64,000 bases of DNA from an uncultured Clostridia bacterium (GTDB taxonomy: Bacteria > Bacillota > Clostridia > Peptostreptococcales > Anaerovoracaceae): the NCBI GenBank assembly GCA_938045615.1, contig CALIBC010000180.1, positions 348,063 to 412,062 on the forward strand, in the 5' to 3' direction. The notes beneath the pieces are model-generated. The model saw nothing but the letters and a program-made list of their open reading frames with translations. It was not told where the DNA came from and made no database searches. Shown here one piece after another: positions 7,866 through 14,782 of this stretch (positions within the stretch are counted from its first letter, which is position 1; each line of letters opens with the position of its first letter). Made by a program: the position numbers and the translations under genes.

Positions 7866-8663
7866 TTAATTTATTTTAATTTTTTTTGTCTTGCTCCACT
7901 TTGAATAATAAGTTTTCCCTATTCCTTTATTAAAAGTCCTTACAGCGAAATAGTATATTTTCCTGCTTTTGAGTTTTTTTATGCTTGCTTTGCTTTTTCC
8001 CGTAAGAAGCATGACTTTAGCGGACTTCATTGACTTTTTCGTTGAATACCCAAGCTCATATCCCGACACTGTCTGCTTGGGCTCCATTGAGACAGTTGCG
8101 CGTTTTTTGCCCGGTTTTATCTTTTTCACCGAAGATGCATACGGTCTGTCAAAACGCGGTTCTTCCCCGGTTCCTATGACCATAATGCAGTGCAGATCAT
8201 ACCATGCGTTCTTTTTCTTGCTGTGACCGGATACCAAGATTTCCCCACAGGCATTTTCCAAGGGGATGTTGAAATTGTAGAACTCGGTGTCCACGCCGTC
8301 TATCTTTTCAAATTTTGATACGGCAGGTATTGCGTTTGTCTCATTTGCTTTAGCTTCCGCTTTGCCGGCTTCCTCGCCGGCGTTCGGATCGCTCACTTTG
8401 TAGAGTTTGTCAAAACCCGTGCCATTCAGGCGTATCAGCAGATTCATCCTGCCGTTTTTCACGGTCAAAAGTCCCTGATGTTTGTCAAAATCATTCACAT
8501 TCATCATCTTGCCATTTATATGAACAGCGACTTTATATATCCCGTCGCCGTATTGAACCGCTTTGCTCGGATAAGTCGTTGCAGCAAATGCCGCCCCTAC
8601 GGAGGACAAAGCGATAGTTGCTGTCATTGCCGCCCACAGAATTTTTCTCGTCAATTGTTTCAT
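7866..8663 (-). CDS. Secreted protein with type B surface domain and Fn3-like tail
   Basis: A 265-residue exported protein with a signal peptide (about 1-28, ends AFAA). Residues ~38-175 form a type B domain: GDGIYKVAVHING, LTVKNGRMNLLIRLNGTGFDKLY and VSGHSKKKNAWYD align with the type B domain of the 865-residue protein. Residues ~180-265 are an Fn3-like domain resembling the tails of the chelatase and the 269-residue protein. It lies between the chelatase gene and the 269-residue gene in the same orientation. RBS AAAGGA is 9 bases before ATG. No transmembrane or sortase anchor is seen. A tetrapyrrole- or metal-binding role is inferred from context only. Confidence 0.72.
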   Translation of the reverse strand: MKQLTRKILWAAMTATIALSSVGAAFAATTYPSKAVQYGDGIYKVAVHINGKMMNVNDFDKHQGLLTVKNGRMNLLIRLNGTGFDKLYKVSDPNAGEEAGKAEAKANETNAIPAVSKFEKIDGVDTEFYNFNIPLENACGEILVSGHSKKKNAWYDLHCIMVIGTGEEPRFDRPYASSVKKIKPGKKRATVSMEPKQTVSGYELGYSTKKSMKSAKVMLLTGKSKASIKKLKSRKIYYFAVRTFNKGIGKTYYSKWSKTKKIKIN

Positions 8664-8690
8664 GACCCAATCCTTTCTCCCATATATTTA

Positions 8691-8712
8691 GAGAGCTCCG
8701 TTAAGAGCTCTC
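8691..8712 (-). terminator. Perfect hairpin between chelatase and next gene
   Basis: GAGAGCTC (8691-8698) and GAGCTCTC (8705-8712) pair perfectly, extendable by one base pair, around a 5-6 base loop. Read on the minus strand it is followed by TAAATATAT rather than a T-run. It may be a leaky terminator or an RNA-processing/stability element that makes chelatase mRNA more abundant than the downstream transport mRNA. Confidence 0.5.
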
Positions 8713-8730
8713 CGTTCACATTATGTATAG

Positions 8731-10215
8731 CTATTTAACCGCTTTTGAAGTTTTTGCGGTTCCCCATGCCGAGAAGTATTTTGTTCCATCGACATTTACA
8801 AAGCTTCTTACCTTGAAAATATATTTTTTGCCTGTCTTGAGCTTTTTAAGCACTTTCTTTGAAGATGAAAGTTTGACGGTTTTGTACTTGCCGCTGCCTT
8901 TTGCTTTGTACTTCAGCTCAAATTTTGGCTTGGCAACAGTGCTGATCTTTGCCGCTGTGCTCTTTACGACGGCAACGTGAGGAGCTTTTGCCACTTTTAC
9001 GGTAATTTTCTTTTGGCCGATCTTGAGATTCTTTACAATGCCTTCGGTCGCTCCCAGAGCGTCTTTCATGTGTTTTACATAAAGATTCCTGACCGCCTTT
9101 ATTTCACCGAGTCCATGAATTTGGCAACTTACGTTCTGCGCACCGCCAAAAGCCTTTTCGAATGCCGGTTTCCATGAATCGTCGTCGTCTCCTGCCATAT
9201 CGTTGTTTGCGTGATCTCCTGCCACTACCATCAGCGGACGCAGAACCACTTTCTTGTATCCGGCTTTTTTGATCTTCTTTATGAGAACATCCCTCTCTGT
9301 GGAAGCGGGTTTCCCTTCCACCGTGCCGACGAAGACATTGTTGTACTTAAGTTTTTTAAACGTTTTCTGCATCTCAATATATGTTTTCGTGGCAACGTGT
9401 GCAGTTCCATGTCCCATAAATACGAATGCGGTCTTTTTCAGAGACTTGGACGTAACTGTCCTGACGCCGCTTTTTTCCATCTTTGCCGCCTCGGACGCAA
9501 TACCCTTGGCAACAGTTTTCATGTCGTCCTTCGTGGTCAGAAGCGGTTCGGATATAACTACCTTGGAGAAATCTTTTTCTTTCGCCTTTACCGCTGCTTT
9601 AAGTTCATCGTATTCAGCGCCGTGCATCAGGTGAGTGGGCTGTATTATGAGCGTATTTACGTTGTTTTTCTTTGCGCGTTCAATTGCCTGAACAATGTTG
9701 TCGATCTTTTTTCCGTCGCGCGCATATACATGGTTGATTATTATCTGCGCCGTAAATCCTCTTCTGACCGACATGTTTTTATACGCCTGCTGCAATCGTC
9801 TCTCAACCGCTCCTATTGTTGCGGCGCGGCTTTGATTAAAGCTCGTTCCGAAACTAGCCACGAGAATCTCGGTTTTGCCGATATTGTCTGCATTGAGAGT
9901 GTCATCTTTGGAGGCATCCCCCGTATCCCTCATGAAATAATCCCATACATCGGGATCGTCCTTTTCAAGAGATTTCTTCTGTGTGTCGGTCAACTTGTCA
10001 AACAAAGCTTTTGCGTTTTCACAATCTTTGTATGTATGATCGGTGAACTTCTGTCCTTCCTCTCCCTGAAGCTTTTCCACGGCCTTAAGGAGTTCGGATT
10101 TGGGTTTCTGCGCAGCGCTTGCATTGGCATCGGCAAACACACCCATACTTGAAAACGCCATGAGTGTTGCAATAGAAAGTGTTAGTGTAAGCAACTTCAA
10201 CATACTTTTTTTCAT
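8731..10215 (-). CDS. Exported CbiK-type metal chelatase with Fn3-like tail
   Basis: A 494-residue protein from the ATG at 10,215 (AAAGGAAA 5 bases upstream; an in-frame extension to 10,284 would disrupt the signal peptide). Order: signal peptide ending VFADA (about 1-29), a short helical region, a CbiK domain (about 85-390), and a C-terminal Fn3-like domain (about 410-494). The two metal-binding His of CbiK are present (GHGTAH and AGDHANND), as is the acidic residue in MHGAEYDE. CbiK enzymes put Co2+ or Fe2+ into sirohydrochlorin in the cytoplasm, but this copy is secreted. An exported Desulfovibrio relative (CbiKP) is known to bind heme. First gene of the operon with secreted binding domains and an ABC importer, so extracellular metal-tetrapyrrole handling is inferred rather than cobalamin synthesis. 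Confidence 0.82.
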   Translation of the reverse strand: MKKSMLKLLTLTLSIATLMAFSSMGVFADANASAAQKPKSELLKAVEKLQGEEGQKFTDHTYKDCENAKALFDKLTDTQKKSLEKDDPDVWDYFMRDTGDASKDDTLNADNIGKTEILVASFGTSFNQSRAATIGAVERRLQQAYKNMSVRRGFTAQIIINHVYARDGKKIDNIVQAIERAKKNNVNTLIIQPTHLMHGAEYDELKAAVKAKEKDFSKVVISEPLLTTKDDMKTVAKGIASEAAKMEKSGVRTVTSKSLKKTAFVFMGHGTAHVATKTYIEMQKTFKKLKYNNVFVGTVEGKPASTERDVLIKKIKKAGYKKVVLRPLMVVAGDHANNDMAGDDDDSWKPAFEKAFGGAQNVSCQIHGLGEIKAVRNLYVKHMKDALGATEGIVKNLKIGQKKITVKVAKAPHVAVVKSTAAKISTVAKPKFELKYKAKGSGKYKTVKLSSSKKVLKKLKTGKKYIFKVRSFVNVDGTKYFSAWGTAKTSKAVK

Positions 10216-10234
10216 TGGATTTTCCTTTCTTTTC

Positions 10235-10259
10235 ATAAGTGAAATCGATATCCGCTTAT
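10235..10259. promoter_or_regulatory. Imperfect palindrome in chelatase leader (candidate operator)
   Basis: ATAAGTGAAATC and GATATCCGCTTAT form an inverted repeat with matching ATAAG/CTTAT ends and an ATC/GAT centre. It lies about 50 bases after the predicted start of transcription and 20 bases before the ATG. AT-rich palindromes of this size are typical for metal- or heme-sensing repressors, but it does not match the classical Fur box well and I cannot name the regulator. Confidence 0.4.
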
Positions 10260-10317
10260 CCTCGAACAATTGCACACGAAACAAGTTACGGCAACGCCCA
10301 AGAACATTTACTGTATA

Positions 10318-10346
10318 ATACTATCAAATTACCATTTATTAGTCAA
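10318..10346 (-). promoter_or_regulatory. Promoter of the chelatase-ABC operon
   Basis: Minus strand: -35 TTGACT (10,341-10,346), 17-base spacer, -10 TAGTAT (10,318-10,323), with an alternative TATTAT three bases further on. It leaves a leader of about 95 bases before the ATG at 10,215. No other promoter as good was seen between here and base 954, so it probably drives all seven genes. Confidence 0.7.
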
Positions 10347-10355
10347 TCACTTTAT

Positions 10356-11078
10356 TCATGAAATTTTTTCGTATATCCTGTCCACAAGGCTATGGAGCTG
10401 TTTCCTGAAGATCAATCCGAAAATGAGCGCTATCGAACATACACTGGCGATGAGTATCATTCCTCTGTAATTGTCTTTCATGTATAGATCACCGAACCAG
10501 ATACTGCCCAAAAGCGCAGGTATCCTTGCGACGGTAGAAATGAGCAAAAATGCGCTGAATTTCATGTTTGATATTCCTGCGGGAAGACATAATACGTCTT
10601 TGGGAGTTCCCGGTATCAAATAAAAAACAAATGTGAATACGTACGCTTTTTCACTGTTGAATGCATCCATCATCTGCTGCATTCTTTTTTCACCGACAAG
10701 CATCTGTATTCCGGAGCGTCCCAGAAGCTTTGCCATGTAGTAGGCTATGGCCTCTCCGATGACTTTTCCCGTTATCGTGAGGATCAATCCGTATCCGATA
10801 CCGAACACCGACCCCGCTGCCATCTGAAAGAACTGACCCGGGATCACACTTACCGTCACCTGGAAAATCTCAAGTCCTATATAGATAAACACGCTGTATC
10901 CCGGATGGGATTTCAAATATCCCACAAGACTTTTGTATTCTCCGACGATATCCATGAGGCTCTTGTTGACAAACATAAGATAAATCGGTATTCCTACCAG
11001 CACCGCAAGCAGCATTGCCAGTTTTATGATATTAAAGATTTTTTTCCAAAAAGCTTTACGTTCAAGATCCATGCTCAT
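10356..11078 (-). CDS. TVP38/TMEM64 (VTT-domain) family membrane protein
   Basis: A 240-residue integral membrane protein with about five to six hydrophobic segments. It shows the VTT/SNARE-associated Golgi (DedA-superfamily) pattern: a central PGQFFQMAAGSVFGIGYG motif (about 80-97), a reentrant-loop region, and LIPGTPKDVLCLPAGIS (about 153-169), where F.R.IPG.P is usual. Members are thought to act in membrane-lipid or undecaprenyl-phosphate movement; the substrate here is unknown. The ATG overlaps the stop of the upstream gene (TAATG) with AGGGAG before it, so it is translated with the YnbB-like gene and is not part of the chelatase operon, whose promoter lies just after its stop. Confidence 0.85.
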   Translation of the reverse strand: MSMDLERKAFWKKIFNIIKLAMLLAVLVGIPIYLMFVNKSLMDIVGEYKSLVGYLKSHPGYSVFIYIGLEIFQVTVSVIPGQFFQMAAGSVFGIGYGLILTITGKVIGEAIAYYMAKLLGRSGIQMLVGEKRMQQMMDAFNSEKAYVFTFVFYLIPGTPKDVLCLPAGISNMKFSAFLLISTVARIPALLGSIWFGDLYMKDNYRGMILIASVCSIALIFGLIFRKQLHSLVDRIYEKIS

Positions 11079-12367
11079 TATATATCTCCCTTTAACATAT
11101 TGCCGGCTTTGAGATGGTTGAGCGCCGACATTACCCCCAATTTGCCGTGTTCGTAGGTAAGCCCTCCCTGAAAATAGACATTGAAAGGTTCCCGTATCGG
11201 CGCATCAGCACTGAGTTCTATGGAAGCTCCCTGAACAAAAGCCCCTGCAGCCATCACCACCTTATCCTCATATCCCGGCATATCCCACGGCTCCGGTGTG
11301 ACAAAAGAATCCACCGGAGCCGCAGCTTGTATACCGCGGCAAAATGCCACCAAAGATTCTTCGTTTTCCAGGCAAACCGCCTGTATTATATCACTTCGTT
11401 TTTCCGAGGATCCCGGGCACGTCTCATAGCCGAGATTTTCAAATACCTTACCACACAGGATTGCACTTTTCAATGCGCCGCTCACCACCGAAGGTGCAAA
11501 GAAAAGTCCTTGAAGCACATTCCTTGTCTGTCCGAAAGTAAGCCCGCATTCACTTCCTATACCCGGACAAGTCATTCTATAGGCCGCTTTTTCCACAAGT
11601 TCTCTTTTTCCGCATATATAGCCGCCCGAAAGCGCAAGACCGCCGCCCGGATTTTTGATAAGTGAACCTGCGATTATATCCACCCCTGCTTCCGTCGGTT
11701 CTTCGGTGTCCGTAAATTCGCCGTAGCAATTGTCCGCCATGCAAATCAATCCCGGGTATTTATCGTGGATAAAGTCGCTCCAACGCTTTATCTGTTTCAG
11801 GCTCAACGCCTTTCGCAGGCTATATCCCATGGATCTTTGCACACAGACCATTTTGGTTTTTTCGCTTATGGTTTCTTCTATACGTTTAAGGTCTATTTCA
11901 CCGCCGGGCATAAGCTTCACTTCTTTATAGGTTATTCCGTAGTCGGCAAGCGAACCATTGCCGCAACCTCTGATTCCGATCACTTCCTCGAGCGTGTCGT
12001 ATGGTCCGTCACTGCAATAGATAAGCTCATCCCCCGGTCGCAATATACCCAAAAGCACCGTACCGATGGCGTGCGTGCCGTTGACCAGAGTCGGGCGTAC
12101 CAATGCAGCCTCCGTCCCAAATACATCCGCATAGACTTTTTCTACGGCCTGCCTTCCGGAATCATCGTAACCATATCCCGTCGTCCATGAAAAATGACTG
12201 TCTGAAATTCTGTTCCGCCGCAGCGCCGACACGATCTTGTACTGATTGTATTCTTTGATCTCATCTATACGCTCAAAATCTGTTTGCAGTGACTTTTCGC
12301 AACTTTGAACGTAATCCACTATTTCTTTTTTTATGCCGCATTTTGCCGTCAAAAATTCTTTTATCAC
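11078..12367 (-). CDS. YnbB-like PLP-dependent enzyme (methionine gamma-lyase family)
   Basis: About 429 residues, matching the Firmicutes family once called aluminium-resistance protein and classed with cystathionine/methionine gamma-lyases (fold type I). Visible: RNRISDSHFSWTTGYGYDD near the N-terminus, a DNCYGEF motif (Asp for the pyridine nitrogen), and AGSLIKNPGGG with the presumed Schiff-base Lys. The physiological substrate is not established. I choose the GTG at 12,367, seven bases after AAAGGG; the in-frame TTG at 12,373 is only one base from it. The location beside the miaA-mutL block is common for this family. Upstream gap to the recombinase gene is about 18 bases. Confidence 0.85.
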   Translation of the reverse strand: MIKEFLTAKCGIKKEIVDYVQSCEKSLQTDFERIDEIKEYNQYKIVSALRRNRISDSHFSWTTGYGYDDSGRQAVEKVYADVFGTEAALVRPTLVNGTHAIGTVLLGILRPGDELIYCSDGPYDTLEEVIGIRGCGNGSLADYGITYKEVKLMPGGEIDLKRIEETISEKTKMVCVQRSMGYSLRKALSLKQIKRWSDFIHDKYPGLICMADNCYGEFTDTEEPTEAGVDIIAGSLIKNPGGGLALSGGYICGKRELVEKAAYRMTCPGIGSECGLTFGQTRNVLQGLFFAPSVVSGALKSAILCGKVFENLGYETCPGSSEKRSDIIQAVCLENEESLVAFCRGIQAAAPVDSFVTPEPWDMPGYEDKVVMAAGAFVQGASIELSADAPIREPFNVYFQGGLTYEHGKLGVMSALNHLKAGNMLKGDI

Positions 12368-12385
12368 AGTCAAACCCTTTTATAC

Positions 12386-13594
12386 TTACTCTTCTCGCTC
12401 CTCGTTCTCTTCTTTTTCCTCGTCGGCACTTCCGGTAAAGCTCGATGCAAAATCAGTGTTCGCTTCTTCTCTTTCCTCTTCCCATTCCATGCCGGACACC
12501 AAGTTTCTTTTTACGTTGCTCTTGTGTTTTGCATAGAGCTGTGTAGTCGTCACCTGCTCGTGATCCAAGAGTGCCGCAACATCATATATTGAATTTCCCC
12601 GTCCTATCAAACTCGTGGCAGCGGTGGCTCTGAGTTTATGCGGACTGTATCCGGATCTGAGCGAGGTTTTTAGCGCAAGTGAAGTGTACTTTTTGACAAG
12701 TTCCCTTATCTGGCGTTGCGTAAGTCGCTTTCCCTGAAGTGAAAGGAAAAGAGCGTCTTGATTTTCTTTTTCAAGAGTGTCTTCCGCCTTTCGTTCGTTG
12801 TTTATATAGTCTACGACCACTGATGTCACGGATTTATTCATCGGCATGGTTGATTCCTTGCCGCGTTTTCTGTATATCTTGAACTCTTCCCTTGAAAAAT
12901 TGAAAGAGGAGACATTGAGTTGCTGCAGTTCCGACAATCTCAACCCATATGTAAGAAAAAGTATAAGTATCGCTTTATCCCGTTTTTTAGTCTTTTCCCA
13001 GTAACTGCGTTGATGATCGGTCAACCCCCTGCCCGATGAAACCACATCCAGCATTGCGAGCACCTCGTTGTCTTGCAGTGCCTTGATTTCACGCTCCGAC
13101 ACTTTTTGAACCCTTATGGGGTCAAATCCGTCCGTGATGTTGCGTGAGACGATTTCATCTCTGTACAGCTGTTTGAACATGACGGAAAGGGACGATTTTT
13201 TTCTGGCAAGCGTCTTGTTGCGGTTTTCATAAATCGTAATGTTTTTCTCGTTCTCAACCTTATATCGCCTGCAGTAGTCAAGATACATATTTATATCCAC
13301 CGACTTGACTGTGTCCAAATCCGCAGCGGATACCGATTTGATGTCCCGGGCACGGGTCAGATCCGTTTCCGAGATCATATACACAAAAAAAGCTTTGATA
13401 TCCCTCAGATACGCAAGTCTGCTCATCGGAAGCACATTTCCTTTCAGATACACAAAAAATCCGCGCAAAAAAAACGGGAGTTGAGCCTGAATTTGCTCAC
13501 ATTCAGAGATGATTTCATTTTCTTGTTCAACAATGTTGTCCGGTCTGTCACTCTTGTTATGTATTTTTAATTCTTTAACTTTTTTTTCTGTCAT
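12386..13594 (-). CDS. XerS-like tyrosine recombinase
   Basis: About 402 residues from ATG 13,594 (start uncertain: the frame stays open to 13,717 inside miaA, and no strong RBS precedes the ATG). The N-terminal SAM-like core-binding domain (LPFFLRGFFVYL ... YLRDIKAFF) and the catalytic domain with Arg in YGLRLSEL, Lys in YRKRGKES, HKLR in SPHKLRATAA, His in ALLDHEQ and Tyr in TTTQLYAKH give the full R-K-HxxR-H-Y set. It resembles the single-subunit XerS group rather than XerC/D. Such enzymes resolve chromosome dimers at dif sites. A very acidic tail (WEEEREEAN ... NEEREE) follows. It sits inside a housekeeping operon with no att repeats seen, so a resident role is more likely than phage integration. 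Confidence 0.8.
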   Translation of the reverse strand: MTEKKVKELKIHNKSDRPDNIVEQENEIISECEQIQAQLPFFLRGFFVYLKGNVLPMSRLAYLRDIKAFFVYMISETDLTRARDIKSVSAADLDTVKSVDINMYLDYCRRYKVENEKNITIYENRNKTLARKKSSLSVMFKQLYRDEIVSRNITDGFDPIRVQKVSEREIKALQDNEVLAMLDVVSSGRGLTDHQRSYWEKTKKRDKAILILFLTYGLRLSELQQLNVSSFNFSREEFKIYRKRGKESTMPMNKSVTSVVVDYINNERKAEDTLEKENQDALFLSLQGKRLTQRQIRELVKKYTSLALKTSLRSGYSPHKLRATAATSLIGRGNSIYDVAALLDHEQVTTTQLYAKHKSNVKRNLVSGMEWEEEREEANTDFASSFTGSADEEKEENEEREE

Positions 13595-13673
13595 CCTGCA
13601 ATCGCGCCTGTGTATAATGTTCCTCTCCACGTTTTTTTTACACCCTCGGTTTTTGTTTGCCGGCTTTACGTTC

Positions 13674-14651
13674 TCATCCAGGCTTCCGACTCCTGCTACG
13701 CGAACCTCCGAGTTCATCGCCTATCCGACGAAGGATCTCTCCGATGCACACACTGTCATTTTCAAATTCGGATATATTGAACCAATTCATATCGTCATAA
13801 CGCTTGAACCATGTGAGCTGACGTTTTGCCAAATGTCTTGAATTTCGTTTTATCAGTCGTATAGCTTCTTCTCTGTCGTACTCGCCGTTGAAATATGCTA
13901 TAAGCTCTTTGTATCCGATTCCTTTCATGGATATATCATCTGCCGAAAGTCCCGAATCCATGAGGCTTTTTACTTCTTCTTCAAGTCCCGCCTCCATAAG
14001 TTGGTCGACGCGGTGATCTATCCTTGCATAAAGTTCTTCCCTGTTTCTGTTCAGGCAGATCTTTATGCTGTAATAATCTTTTGTGATCGTAGGTTTTTGG
14101 GAAAAATCATCTATTCCCTCACCAAATTCCGCCGCTTCTATGGCTCTTACGACTTTTTTTATATTGTTGGGATGTATCCTTTCCGCCGCGACGGCATCTA
14201 TCTTCGCAAGTTCGGCATGCAGATACTCCGCACCTCTACGGGAAGCAATAGCGTACAATTTTTCCCTATAGCCCAATGCGTCTTGCGGCGGAGCCGCAAA
14301 ATCCATATCATACAAAAGAGAATTCAGATAAAGCCCCGTTCCGCCGGCGACTACCGGAATCTTTCCCCGGGCGAATATGTCCTCTATGACTCTTTTCGCC
14401 ATTTCACAATACGTTGCAACAGAAAAATATTTTCTCGGATCTATTTTGTCGACAAGATGGTGTCTTACCTCCGAAAGTTCTTCTTTCGAGGGTTTTGCGC
14501 TACCTATATCCATATATTTATATATCTGCATAGAATCGCATGAAACTATCTCGCCATCAATGGCTTTTGCCGTCTCTATGGCGTATTTTGTCTTTCCCAC
14601 GGCAGTCGGTCCACAAATTACGACCACAGTCCTTTCCTCATCATTCGTCAT
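13674..14651 (-). CDS. miaA: tRNA dimethylallyltransferase
   Basis: About 325 residues. It adds a dimethylallyl group to N6 of A37 in tRNAs that read UNN codons, using DMAPP. Seen: P-loop GPTAVGKT (about 14-21), CDSMQIYKYMDIGSAKPS, the GGTGLYLNSLL motif and the C-terminal QLTWFKRY. I choose ATG 14,651 over the in-frame TTG at 14,660, because GGGAG is ten bases from the former and one from the latter. The start lies inside the third copy of a 33-base repeat (14,641-14,741). The end overlaps the open frame of the recombinase but not its chosen start. DMAPP could come from the pathway begun by dxs in the same block. Confidence 0.95.
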   Translation of the reverse strand: MTNDEERTVVVICGPTAVGKTKYAIETAKAIDGEIVSCDSMQIYKYMDIGSAKPSKEELSEVRHHLVDKIDPRKYFSVATYCEMAKRVIEDIFARGKIPVVAGGTGLYLNSLLYDMDFAAPPQDALGYREKLYAIASRRGAEYLHAELAKIDAVAAERIHPNNIKKVVRAIEAAEFGEGIDDFSQKPTITKDYYSIKICLNRNREELYARIDHRVDQLMEAGLEEEVKSLMDSGLSADDISMKGIGYKELIAYFNGEYDREEAIRLIKRNSRHLAKRQLTWFKRYDDMNWFNISEFENDSVCIGEILRRIGDELGGSRSRSRKPG

Positions 14652-14741
14652 CCTTGTCAAACTCCCGCATATCGTTGTTTTTATCCCTGTTAAACTCCTG
14701 CATATCTTTGTTTTTCATCCCTTGCAAAGATCACGCATATC
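14641..14741 (-). repeat. Three 33-35 base direct repeats spanning the miaA start, with short upstream ORFs
   Basis: Units at 14,707-14,741, 14,674-14,706 and 14,641-14,673 each begin GATATGC on the minus strand and share GGAGTTTnACA(A/G)GGAT. The first unit starts behind a strong GGAGG and opens a 7-codon frame (MRDLCKG). Its stop overlaps the start of a second frame (MKNKDMQEFN..., about 25 codons) that ends just inside miaA in another frame. The repeats could be a duplicated ribosome-loading region. Confidence 0.65.
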
Positions 14742-14782
14742 TCCTCCGGGGTAACGTTTGAATCCTCAAAATAGCATGTGTC

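Noticed and set aside
9211..10152. 313-codon plus-strand frame opposite the chelatase gene
   Set aside because: Composition (Phe, His, Arg, Cys-rich) is typical of an antisense frame; the minus-strand CbiK motifs are unambiguous.
8731..10215. Cytoplasmic cobalamin biosynthesis chelatase
   Set aside because: The clear signal peptide, the Fn3-like tail and absence of other cbi genes in the window argue against a role in cytoplasmic vitamin B12 synthesis.
12386..13594. Phage or island integrase
   Set aside because: No attachment repeats, tRNA target or foreign cargo; all neighbours are housekeeping genes in the same direction.
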